In this document: piece after piece, positions 12,736 to 24,400 of the stretch
How positions within the stretch are numbered: position 1 is the first letter of the stretch
How the letters are laid out: each line of letters begins with the position of its first letter
NCBI RefSeq assembly: GCF_036588685.1
Contig: NC_086383.1
Span: 34,728,171 to 34,792,170 of the forward strand
Direction of reading: 5' to 3'
DNA length: 64,000 nucleotides
DNA from: Mytilus trossulus
Taxonomy: Eukaryota > Mollusca > Bivalvia > Mytilida > Mytilidae
Position numbers and translations under genes: made by a program
The notes under the pieces: model-generated
Seen by the model: the letters and a program-made list of their open reading frames with translations, nothing else
What the model was told of the DNA's origin: nothing
Databases searched by the model: none

Positions 12736-13333
12736 TGTGGCAAGGTGTGTTCGACTATGATCTTAATTGACTAGGATTGTCAGTTGTCAAGGTGTGTTCG
12801 AGTGTGATCTTAATTGACTGATTGCCAGTTGGCAATGTGTGTTCGACTGTGATCTTAATTGACTATGATTGTCAGTTGTCAAGGTGTGTCCGAGTGTGAT
12901 CTTAATTGACTATGAATGCCAGTTGGCAAGGTGTGTTCGACTATGATCTTAATTGACTTGGATTGTCAGTTGTCAAGGTGTGATCTTAATTGACTATGAT
13001 TGCCAGTTGGCAATGTGTGTTCGACTGTGATCTTAATTGACTATGATAGCCAGTTGACAATGTGTGTTCGACTGTGATCTTAATTGACTATGATTGTCAG
13101 TTGGCAAGGTGTGTTCGACTGTGATCTTAATTGACTATGATAGCCAGTTGACAATGTGTGTTCGACTGTGATCTTAATTGACTATGATTGTCAGTTGGCA
13201 AGGTGTGTTCGACTGTGATCTTAATTGACTATGATAGCCAGTTGACAAGGTGTGTTCGACTGTGATCTTAATTGACTATGATTGTCAGTTGGCAAGGTGT
13301 GTTCGACTTTGATCTTAATTGACTAGGATTGTC
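12736..13333. repeat. 47-bp satellite, about 12-13 copies
   Basis: The unit is approximately caaggtgtgttcgactgtga + tcttaattgactatgattgt + cagttgg. Copies vary at a few positions (gccagttgacaatg against gtcagttggcaagg), and some are shortened. The array is intronic in the damaged propeller gene. Sequence just past the array keeps half-units (attgactaggattgtc, attgactaagattgccag), so the array probably grew from the head of the adjacent retroposon tail. Confidence 0.9.
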
Positions 13334-13339
13334 CGTTTT

Positions 13340-13590
13340 CCTATCTTAAATGTTGGTGGTTTTCTGGGGGCACTCCGGCTTCCTCCACCAATAAGAACTG
13401 GCCGCCATGAAACAGCTCAAAAGTGGCGTTAAAACACAGAAAATCAAATCAAATTAATTGACTAAGATTGCCAGTTTTACAGGTCTGTGTTCTCTTCTAG
13501 TACTCTAGCTTCCTTCGTTAATAAAAACTGGTCACAATGATAAACCTAAGAGTGCTGAAAATGGTGTTAAGCACTAATCAATAAGCCTGA
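13340..13590 (+). repeat. Two retroposon tails with caaat-type ends
   Basis: The first (about 13340-13455) has ggcactccggcttcctccac, ctggccgccatgaaac and an aaatcaaatcaaatt tail, a retroposon end I recall as widespread in molluscs. The second (about 13465-13590) is a more decayed copy with tactctagcttccttcgt and aaaactggtcacaatga. Confidence 0.55.
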
Positions 13591-14284
13591 GGGAAGTTCA
13601 TTAAAATGGAAAATATTGAATATAGACTAAATAATTATTATTCTATTGTACACGTATATTTCATTTTATTAGAATCAGTAGTTTCGATTGGCAGGTTAAA
13701 ATCACGTGGCATTCCAAAATTATATTTAATTTCCTAGTTAATTGCAACATCCATGACTGCTTCCCTTAACATCGTCACAATTATTGAGTTTAATATTCCT
13801 ATGAAATGACAATTTTACTGCATTTTTGCGTTTTGATATCAAACAAAAATAACTAATGATAGAAGATAGCTATACAAAATATATAAAAAAACAAAAAACT
13901 CTGATTAGCAAGAAATAGACCAAACCGCTTGAATAGTCTGTCGACTATATATAGCTATGAGACTTAATATATTGACAGTATAACAGTCCCAGGTCAACTC
14001 TAGTCTGCGATCCTGGCTCACTATCGACGATGTATGAGATTGGGTCAGGATGTTAGGCTAAGGTCGACTATTTACATGAATAATTGCCCTATAATGATGA
14101 TGTTTATGTTTTATCCATGTTTGCATTGCTGGCGAAAACTATTGCAGATGAAGAAAGAAAAGACCAAATACGTCAACATAAGTTGAAATGGTCAGACGAC
14201 TCCATACATTAGTTAAATACAGTTTTAGAGTGGTCATTGTTAAACATGCACAATGCTCCAGGTGATGGACATGCACTTGCTCTT
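13591..14284. other. Intron sequence without recognised elements
   Basis: I read this stretch on the minus strand for the missing middle exon (expected motif near GDTGD, then NIIYMIREP) and did not find it. Confidence 0.5.
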
Positions 14285-14530
14285 AAGAGCCTATTCTAAA
14301 TTATAATTTTTAATTTTAGTTTCTTGTGTATAAATCGGAGTTTAGTATGACGTCCATTATCACTGAACTAGTGTAGATTTTTGTTTAGGGGCCAGCTGAA
14401 GGACGCCTCCGGGTGCGGGAGTTTCTCACTGCATTGAAGACCTATTGGTAACCGTGGCTTCTGCTGTTGTCTGTTCTATGGTCGGGTTGTTGTCTCTTTG
14501 ACACATTCCCCATTTCCATTCTCAATTTTA
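14285..14530 (+). repeat. Repeat R3, 3' half
   Basis: Contains ggggccagctgaaggacgcc and cgggttgttgtctctttgac, as in 10300-10856. Confidence 0.75.
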
Positions 14531-15541
14531 TATAATTTGGCTTATACCAATATTAAACTGGCACAAACTTACCAATATAGATACAATGTCCTCCTCCTGG
14601 ACAAGGTCCACATGCAATATCCTCCCAGTCTGCATTGTGGGCCCCTCTTATTGTAATGGTTGATATTCTGTGCCCGGTCTTCGAGTCCAGAACGTAGATG
14701 TGGCTACCATCCCCATGATCGTTGTGGGTGTACAAATATCCGGGATGTGAACCGCCGGGACATATTCCAGATGTTTGATCAATTTGATTCGAATTAATGA
14801 CCGCTACGGCAGTACCATTTCTGAAAACACCAATACCTAGAAACATGTATATGTTGTATAAGTTACCTTGTATTAATATTATAAAATATTATTGAAAATA
14901 CATACATTTTTTGTTTTTTCATAAAACAGCTTTATCATACTATTTTTTCCTTCTTTTTTTTTTTAGATATAAATGATAATAATTTAGCCCGAATGTTGTG
15001 TCAATTTTTAGCTTTATTAATACTATTTGACGAAAGAAGTCGTGTTAACACCACTTCGATTTAATACAAACCTGTGAAACTGGAAAGGTCAAAGCTTAGT
15101 AGCACCTATTTATAAGTAAATATTTTGTGTTTCCGATAACTGATTTGCTTAATTTGCTTAACACTTAACAATTAAACTTGTGTGGTAAAATCTTTGTATT
15201 ATGCCTAAATGTTCATTAGATAGGCTTATAGTCGGTTCCACATGTGGAAAAGAACCTGCATATTCATCCGGATCAACCGGGAATATAAAAAAAAACTTGA
15301 AATTGGTTACGAATACATGTGTATATAGATTACCGTAGCTGTATTTGGCAAAACCTTTCGGAATTTTTGGCTTTCTGTGCTCTTCAACTTTGCACTTTTT
15401 AACATTTTAAACTGTTTTCTCGAAAATGTTGTAAAGAATATTTAGTAAATGATACATATATTGTTGTTTACTTTTTCAATTACCTTGCGTGCTATGACAT
15501 ACACATATAACGAGCAGAAGATATCTGTTAAGGTGCTCCAT

Positions 15542-16790
15542 GTTTTCCATTCAGTATACCATAAACGGAACTTTCAATACTTTATTGACCGAGAAAGTCT
15601 GTTACTCCTTAATGACCTCATGATATAGGCCTTCTTTAGTGTCTGCATGTAGAATAATATAGATAAGCATGGAATAGGTCTATAAGTATAAGAATGACAA
15701 TGAACATAAACCAAGGCATACAGATTTATTCGAATTTAGAAAATTTCGTATGACGTTTCGCAAAATACTTTAAATTTATATACATGTATCTCATGCGTGT
15801 GCTTTATCAAGCGTTTGAAAATTCTTTTCAACCACTCGTACACAAACTTATTGTAATATTGGTGGCTTCATATTTTATTTTTTTGGTAATACAATTTTCA
15901 AACTTTATAATCCTTCCGGTCAGTGTCATGAGCCAAAATATTGAGAACATGGGTGAAGGTACACAGAAATGAATGTAACAAAATATGTACATAACAATTT
16001 TTTTTCTTCAAAATTCTTAGGTGTGTATTATTTTAATTATTTATAACATTATAGAAATTAAATTTATATGCCTTTTGTTCTGAAAAAAAAGAGAAAAACC
16101 ACAAAAAGAAGACGGTCCATGCTAATGGCTTAAGTTGGCCTGAAATTTGAAGAACATTTGATGAAAGATTTGTTTTACATTTTTAGGACTAATTTGGGTT
16201 TTCATACCTGGTATCTGGTTAGGTGCTCCATATTTCCATTCACTAAACCATAAAACTTGATTTTACTCTTTGGTTATTAAATCCTAAATTCAAGCTCAAA
16301 TATCAAAAATCTTTGAATATGCCACAAGACGTTACCTTTCTGACGTTGTTTTGTCTAAAATGAAAGTGCCCGCATTCGTGTTCAGTCGGAACCTGTATAT
16401 GTTGTATGTATCCATCAGATACAACACATATTGAAATATTGAGACTAAACATCTGTTCAAGACAAAAGCAATATAAAATCAGCCAATCATTAATGGTAAA
16501 ATTGTAAAGATTACAGTACTTTTGTATGATTAAAGATGATACATGGTACTTGAATTTGATCTCATTTTAATGATTAATTTGTCAATATTAGGTTTTTGTT
16601 GTTTGGTCTGTTTTTCGGATACTATAATCAACATATTGTAGCTGTATTCATAAGATTTGGTGTATGGAATGAATGTAAGGTTTTACACGCAGTATATGTC
16701 TGCCCGACCAATTTCAAATGACCGTGACATTTTTTTATGATTCATTGAACAATGTTTTTAGTTTTTGTTTGTTTTGGCTACTATATCTAA
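15542..16790. other. Upstream region with a degenerate second copy of exon 1
   Basis: At 16231-16196 (minus) the text reads ATG GAG CAC CTA ACC AGA TAC CAG then GTATGA, parallel to the start of the propeller paralogue's exon 1 (MEHLNRY) at 15541. The flanking sequence tccattcactaaaccataaa is also duplicated (tccattcagtataccataaa). This may be a decayed duplicate first exon. The stretch 16360-16480 shares ccgcattcgtgttcag with foldback family F1. Otherwise nothing is recognised. Confidence 0.4.
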
Positions 16791-17085
16791 GGGAGCTACC
16801 ATTTGATTTTTATGGGGGGGGGGGGGGGGGGGGCTAGGATGAAATTTGAAAAAAATAGGCAGGACAGCAGTTTTGATTAAAAAAAAAAGGCAGGATGAGA
16901 CACTTGCAAAAAAAAAAGTCAGGACGACAATTTAGGTAAAAAAAGTCAGGATAAACTAAAAAAAAAAAAAGGCAGGACCGAAAAGAGTCAAAAATAAAAA
17001 GGCAGGACAGAGATTACAGTTAAAAAAAAATGCAGGACAAAATTTTTCATCCTAGCCCCCCCATAAAAATCAAATGGTAGCTCCC
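16791..17085. mobile_element. PIF/Harbinger-like MITE, family H1, copy 1
   Basis: The perfect ends GGGAGCTACCATTTGATTTT and their inverse are flanked by TAA on both sides (16788-16790, 17086-17088), the TWA target duplication typical of PIF/Harbinger. The inside has a G run after the left end and A-rich units spaced by ggcaggac or gtcagga. Copies with the same rule lie at 37298-37583 and 43682-43978. No transposase is present. Confidence 0.8.
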
Positions 17086-17094
17086 TAAGATACT

Positions 17095-17390
17095 AAAACC
17101 CATAGGGAAACTATAGTTGGTAGATATCATGGAATGGTTATTGAATAGATTGTTTCGTGGTTGTCGTTTGTTGATGTGTCTCACAAGTCCGAGTTAGAGC
17201 GTTTTTTTTACCCATTTGTATGGTTTTACACTAGTCATTATTGATGCCCTTTATAGCTTGCCGCCTATTCGGCATGATCCAAGGCTCCGTGTTGAAGGCT
17301 TTACTTCGACCTGTAAAAGTTAACTTTACAAATTGTGACTTGGAAGTACAGTTGTCTCATTGGCACTGACACCACTTATTCTTATATTTA
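17095..17390 (+). repeat. Repeat R2
   Basis: Ends with cagttgtctcattggcactg and matches other R2 copies (20720-21145; 52575-52830 inverted). Confidence 0.65.
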
Positions 17391-17403
17391 ATGAATGGCT
17401 ATT

Positions 17404-17532
17404 ATTTATTTTGATTTTATTGAACCATAAAATTAATTTTTGACTCTTCACATTGAATAATCCGCGAAGCGGATTATGTAAAATGTGAAGAGTCAAAAAT
17501 TAGTTTTATGGTTCAATAAAATAAAAATAAAT
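17404..17532. repeat. Long inverted repeat (hairpin), ~60-bp arms
   Basis: The left arm runs atttattttgattttattg to aataatccgc; the right arm returns gcggattat to caataaaataaaaataaat, with only a few mismatches and a 3-nt turn near 17470. It is probably a small foldback element. The flanks aatggctattattta and aatcattgccattc are partly inverse too. Confidence 0.8.
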
Positions 17533-18205
17533 CATTGCCATTCATTATAAATAAATGTCTATCAAAAATAAGGCTCAAAGAACTTTTTATATTATTTATA
17601 TTAACAATAACAAGCGTACACACATGTTGGCGTATGAATACTCAACGTCAGAGTGGGCGTGTAGCCATCAAAATTGACAACATTGAAAATAAAACTAATA
17701 ATTTTAACCAATCAGAAGACATTAAAAACACCAAATTTATTTATTTATATTTGTTTTCATGGTTTTGTCCATTTATCAAATACTTTAATCCATTGGTCAA
17801 CTATATTTGTTGTAAGGAATGATTGTAAGTTCGTAAGACCGTGACCACATTTTCATGGTTCATTGATTTAGTCAATATTCAATTGTTGCAATCAGGTCCG
17901 TTTCTCTTTCCCCTTGGCTTACAGTATCTTAGTATATGCTATAGGCCAACTTTATTTGGTGTTTTGTATGAAATTAAATTTAGTCAAGTAAAGCAGGCGA
18001 GACATTTCAGCATGTGCATTCTTATCATTTTAGTTACATTTTGTGACAAAAAGTCTTTAGGGTAGGCTATTATTAAGACAAAAAAGTGGGGTAGGTAGGA
18101 TAGCCTGAACCACACATATATTTTAATATGGTCTTACGAAGTAACAACTGCAATATATCATACTACATAGTAGTACTTCTTCAACAGCAACATCAAAATA
18201 GAAAT
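17533..18205. other. Region 3' of the glycosyltransferase gene
   Basis: A repeat piece near 18060-18130 (ggtaggctattattaagac, then gaaccacaca) recurs inside both secreted-gene duplicates (about 45720 and 50880). A 95-codon frame at 17535-17822 has a hydrophobic start but no supporting feature and is not called. Confidence 0.4.
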
Positions 18206-21200
18206 TTATTTTTCACATAGATCTTTGGTTCCATACAAAACGTGTCTGGCTGTCGATCCTATCGTGGTATTTAAATATTTGATATCGTTGAAATCGTGTG
18301 TATGTGTATAAAATCGAATATAATAATGTAAACCATAGTTTTCTGACCAATTAAAATTGTGATCAAAGATTACATAGATATTTTCCCAACTTGGTCTGAC
18401 AAATGTTTTATTTTCAACATGAATTAAATCCGGGTACTTTTGCGATAACCAGTATGGCACCATCGTTGAATGAACTCCCCATTGTAACTTGCCACCATTA
18501 TAACTTTTATATTCGGAATACCAAATATTTAGGAAAGTTGCGTTTTTCTCTGCAAGAATAAGACCATTACTTAAGTTCCAGTCAGTTTCATGACTCAGCG
18601 TAAATGGGTATTTCCGTAGCGGATCCAGAGATCGAAGTATAATCTCATCTGTGTCTATATAAATTCCTCCAAACCCTGCAACAAAGAAGCAAAAAATGAG
18701 TGTAAGGGAGGTAACATTTAATTCCTATTATATCAAATCAAATCAAATACTTTTATTGCCATATAAATCAAAAACATGATATGTGACAAACATAACATAT
18801 ATACAAAAATAATCAATACAATATTCAAATAGCAGTTCAAATTAGTGTTTTTGGGTCTCCCGTCCTCAGTTCTAATGACTGTCTTAGAAAGGAAACTGTA
18901 TTTTTAGTTTGACTGTGAGATGTGGGGTTTAGAAATATTTTAAGTTTTAGCATGTCATCTTTAGCAGTATCTTTCTATGGAACGCCATGACTGCCTAATG
19001 TTAATGATCAGCATTATATGCAGTGCTCACACCATTATAGTAAGTGCTCACAACATTATATTAAGTGCTCACACCATTATATGCAGTGCTCACACCATTA
19101 TATTAAGTGCTCACAACATTATATTAAGTGTTCACACCATTATATGCAGTGCTCACACCATTATATTAAGTGCTCACAACATTATATTAAGGGCTCACAA
19201 CATTATATTAAGTGCTCACACCATTATATGAAGTGCTCACAACATTATACGTTTTTTGTTGTATGATGAGATTGTTGTATGATGAGATTGGTGTATGATG
19301 AGATCATTCGGTAAACATCGATTTTTAGCGTAAAATTACCGAATCCATAATTTGTAAATTACGGTAATGTCCAGCAAACAAATTTAAACAGTTATTAATG
19401 TTTGGTGCAAAATAACTAGTTTGTGAATTTAAATTCTTTTAAGAAGATAATTCGGACTACGCCGCATTTTTGCGCCTGTCCCAAGTCAGGAGCCTCTGGT
19501 CTTTGTTTTTCTTATATTATTTTAATTTTAGTTTCTTGTGTACAATTTGGAAATTAGTATGGCGTTCATTATCACTGAAATAATATATATTCGTTTATGG
19601 GCCAGCTGAAGGACGCCTCCGGGTTCGGGAATTTCTCGTTACATTGAAGAACAACTGTTGGTGACCTTCTGCCGTTGTTTTTTCTATGGAGTCGGGTTGT
19701 TGTCTCTGATACATTCCCCATTTCCATTCTCGATTTTATGCTATACATAAAGTCAAATTAGTTTCGACAATTTTCCATTTGTTTCCCCGTTAGTGATCCC
19801 TATCCATGAGAAAGAAGCCCCACAGAAACAATCAAGATCCGCCGTCAAAAGTAACTTTCCAGATAACGAAAAAAATATTCAGATATGAAATTTTCAACCT
19901 TTTAGATTGATCCTAACGTGGGATATGGAAAAAAATTGGTAGCAAAAATAACAGAAATCCTCAGACTATAGACAAGCTTGTATGTGAGAAGAATTAGAAC
20001 GCCAATCACAACAACGAGAAGAATTCACAGTAAAACAATACTAGATATAATTATATTACAATTATATATTGACATAAAAATGAGTATCTTTTTTTTTGTG
20101 CTTCCGTTACAAAATAAATTGTGTGGACTTTAAATAAAATCAAAGAAGTGCTCAGCAACAAATAGCATTCCTCTTTTTTGTGTTGTTGCTATCAACTGGA
20201 CCTAAACACAAATTTGAATCTTTTTTCGAGGTCCATTGTTATCAAAGAAGTGCGATCTAAAAGATATTATTCTTCTATGACTTGTAGTTGATTATATTTT
20301 GTATCTTAATGTACCTTAACCAGAATTAATTTAGGTCAAGTAGTTATCAAAGGTACCAGGATTATAATTTAGTACGCCAAATGCTCGTTTCGTCTACATA
20401 AGACTCATCAGTGACGCTCATATCAAAATATTTATACATCCAAACAAGTACAAAGTTGAAGAGCATTGCAAATGACTCCTTTTTCATGGACAATCGTTAC
20501 TATCCAATAATAGTAAATCATTCTATTTTACTCACAGTTTGTTTCAATCTTTACCTAAATGCAAAACTTAGATGCATGTTTTTTTTATTAGTTGTTAGTG
20601 GCTTTGAACTAGTTGTCAGTAATTGCGAGTACTCTCAGATCAGTACTTATAGTGTCTTTTTGTTGTTGGGATAAAAAAGTACCCGCCCACGTCTACTCTA
20701 TTTTCTGGTAGATAGATTTATATTTGTACCCATCTGATGAGTTAAGCCTTTTACAACTGATTTTAAAAGTTCGTTCTTATGTTGTTCTGTTACGCCACTG
20801 TCCCAGGTTAGAGGGAGGGTTGGTATCCCGCTAACATGTTAAAACCCGCCGCACATTCTGTATATGTGGCTGTCCCAAGTCAGGAGATTGCCTTTATTTC
20901 AGTGGTTGTCGTTTGTTAATGTGTTATATACATGTTAGTTTTTCGATCGTTTGTTTGTACATAAATTAGGAATGTTTTACGTTTATCATTTCGGGGCCTT
21001 CTATAGCTGCATGACTATGCAGTATGGGCTTTGCTCATTGTTGAAGGCCGTACTGTGGCCGTTTCAGTTGTTAATTTCTGTGATGTCATTTTGTCTCTTG
21101 TGGAAAGTTGTTTCATTATCAAGCATACCACTTTTTTATATATATTAACCGTGCAAACTGACGAACATACGTAGTAAACGTTTTTCATTCCCACAAACTC

Positions 21201-21445
21201 AGTTTTCATAAGAGATGATAACTTTAAATGAAAATAATGTTAAACTGGGTCTTGAAAGGGTAAAATTTATGGGTTTTTTTTTAAAAAAAAGTGTGTTTCC
21301 AGTTTTTGGAGAAAAAAATAATTTGTTTTTTGATTCTGAGAAAAAAAATTGGTTGATTCACCCCTAGCTGCCAATATATGTAATGCTAAAATTGAATTAA
21401 AAAAAATATTTTCGACTTGTCGCGAAAAACAGAAAAATCAATAGC

Positions 21446-21489
<44 letters not shown>

Positions 21490-24400
21490 ATTAAGTGGTT
21501 ACTGCCTAAACTTATGTTAAACACCTACAATGAAATGCTTTAAACTGCATTTTCCATATCTGTTAGATACTTATTCATGTGAAATGACAAATTCTGAAAA
21601 TGGATGCCAAAAATGACTCAATCATGACATATATATAAGCTAGCGTAATATGACGCTTAAGTGTTATAGAAAGCTGACTGTTTTATTTAAAAGGTAATTC
21701 TTTAAGCTTTTTTTTAAACTGAGTACGGACTATAAAGTGACACCTTGCTAAAGTTCTTCAGTAGGAAATGAACTCGAGGAATATGTCATACAAAGGAGTA
21801 GGTCCATTAAGACCCCTTTTTGGCCCCAAAATATAGCAGTTTCACAAAATTGTTAAAATGTAAACTTTTAGTTATTTACTGGATAGTAGAATGCTTCTGC
21901 TTCATAAATATGGGCTTTTTTTGACAATACAATGCATATATATCGGGTATTAGCACCATTAAGTCATGCTAAATTACTGAAATCTTCATAATTCTAGTAT
22001 TTTAGTTATATTTTAGACGGCTTTCGTGTAAAACGAAAGTGGCCGCATTCGTGTTCATCCTTAATATTGAAATGTAAGTTGTATTTTATGATAATACATA
22101 ACATATATAAAGGTTGAGGATGAACACGGATGCGGCCACTTTCATTTTTGACAAAAACCATCTGAAAAGTGACATTTTTCGGCATATTTGGTAGATTTTT
22201 CATATTTGAGCTTAAATCGGATCTTTTTGAATGACTAAATCAGTTAAAATCTTTCACATAAACTGAAATAGACACTTAAGTGTTTAAAAAGAGGTCAAAA
22301 TCTTTCGTCAGATGAACCTGAAATTTAAGGCCAAAATCGGTCCTTACCGGACCTACTCCTTTCCCTTCGATATTCATTAAATAAACTTTTTTATTATTTC
22401 ACTTACATTTTGCCATTCGTATTTCTTACGACGAACAGAACTACTTTAATCATTCACTTCTTAGTTTCATCTTTTCCTTACTTATTTCAATCAGTTTTAA
22501 TTTGTTTGCTGGGCATTATAATGTTGATTATTAACATAAGGCAGTCGTGGCGTTCTATACATTACCGTAATTTACAAATTATGGATTCGGTAATTTCCGC
22601 TAAAAAACGATGTTTACCGAATGATCTCATCATACATCAATCTCATCATACAACAATCTCATCATACAACAAAAAACGTATAATGTTGTGAGCACTTCAT
22701 ATAATGTTGTGAGCACTTCATATAATGTTGTGATCACTTCATATAATGTTGTGATCACTTCATATAATGTTGTGACCACTGCATATAATGTTTTGACCAC
22801 TTCATATAATGCTTTGACCACTGCATATAATGTTGGGAGCACTTAATATAATGTTGTGAGCACATAATATAATGTTGTGAGCACTTAATATAATGTTGTG
22901 AGCACTTAATATAATGTTGTGAGCACTTAATATAATGATGTGAGCACTGCATATAATGGTGTGAGCACTTAATATAATGTTGTGAGCCCTTAATATAATG
23001 TTGTGAGCACTTAATATAATGGTGTGAGCACTGCATATAATGTTGTGAGCCCTTAATATAATGTTGTGAGCACTTAATATAATGGTGTGAGCACTGCATA
23101 TAATGGTGTGAGCACTTAATATAATGTTGTGAGCACTTAATATAATGTTGTGAGCACTTAATATAATGGTGTGAGCACTGCATATAATGCTGATCATTAA
23201 CATAAGGCAGTCATGGCGTTCCATATCTTTCCCCTCAGAATTGATTTTCATGGAGTCCAAATATTTTTTTCTGTAAAAGTTATTATATTTAGGGCATTTG
23301 AGAAAGACGTGTTTTTCGTCCTCTATCTCATTACAGAATTTGCAGTATCTCTGATCTCTAGCAATCTTGAGATGTCTACCCTTTTCTATTAAAAGAGTGT
23401 GTTCGCTAATTCTGAATTTTGTTAGTAATAGTAAAAATATAAAAATGAAGATGTTGTATAATTGCCAATGAGACAACTCTTCACAAGAGACCAACTGTCA
23501 CACAGAAATTAACAATTATAGGTCCCCGTACGGCCTTCAATAATGAGCAAAGCCCATCTAAGCATGACTGTCCTCACTTTATCCACTTAGAGACCAATGG
23601 AAAAGGGTATGAGACAAATAGTTGTGTGCGAACATATAATCACTCTATCCATCCCCCAAAGACCAAAGGAAAAGGGCATAAGAAGGCAAAATGGGTGTAT
23701 GCTAGCATGTACTCACTCTATCCACCAAAGACCAAAGAAAAATGTATGAGACAAATAGATGTATGCTAGCATGTACTCATTCTATCCACCAAAGACCAAA
23801 GGTTAAGGGTATGCGGTAAATATTTGTTTACGAACCTATCATCACACTATCCACCAAAAAAAAGGAAAAGGGAATGCGGCAACTAGGTGTATTTTAGCAT
23901 GAACTCACACTATCCACCAAAGACCAAAGGACAAGGGTATGAGTCAAATAGGTGTATGATGTAATCACTTTCCACCAAAGAAAAAGAGTATGCGAACATG
24001 TACTCACTGAATCCACCAAAGTTCAAAGTAAAAGGTTAAGCGGCAAATATGTGTATTCGATCATATACTCACTCTATCCACCAAAGACCAAATGAAAACG
24101 GTATGAGTCAAATAGGGTATGCTAGCATGTGATCGCTATCCGCCAAAGACCAAAGGAAAAGGTAATGAGTCAAAGAGGTGTATGCTAGCATGTGATCACT
24201 ATCCACCATAGACCAAGGGAAAAGGGTATGTGGCAAATAATTATATGCAAGCATGTACTCACTCTATCCATCAAAGACCAATGGAAAAGGGTATGAGTCA
24301 AATATGTGTATGCTAGCATGTGATCACTATCCACCAAAGTCCAAATGAAAATGTTATGCAGCAAATATGTGTATGCGAGCATGAACTCACTCTATCCACC

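Larger units (their letters stand above)
10860..15541 (-). pseudogene. Damaged paralogue of the secreted propeller-like protein
   Basis: Three pieces are readable. Exon 1 at 15541-15484 encodes a signal peptide (MEHLNRYLLLVICVCHSTQ) and ends in a GTAATT donor. Exon 2 at 14836-14573 follows a TTTCTAG acceptor and carries YTHNDHGDG, TGHRIST and NADWEDIA, then a GTAAGT donor. The last exon at 11296-10860 carries SDCETLLVDPKGEIY, PTGGDISPNG, EPKGEAV and YYYGR. Its intact relative at 39235-35804 has an extra 106-bp middle exon, which I could not find between 14572 and 11297; without it the phases do not join. The last exon also has a shift near 11238 that looks like a 2-bp deletion. Neighbouring introns hold repeats. 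A missed exon or an assembly error would revive it. Confidence 0.65.

Noticed and set aside
17535..17822. 95-aa frame with hydrophobic start
   Set aside because: Starts within 5 bp of a foldback hairpin, AT-driven composition, no homology recognised.
18977..19266. Frames reading SAHTII / CSHHYIK
   Set aside because: 21 bp is a multiple of three, so every frame of this satellite stays open; no gene evidence.
22755..23494. 230-aa minus frame joining LINE C-terminus to SAHTII repeats
   Set aside because: Only the first ~90 residues are LINE-derived; the rest is satellite translation, so it is not a fusion protein.
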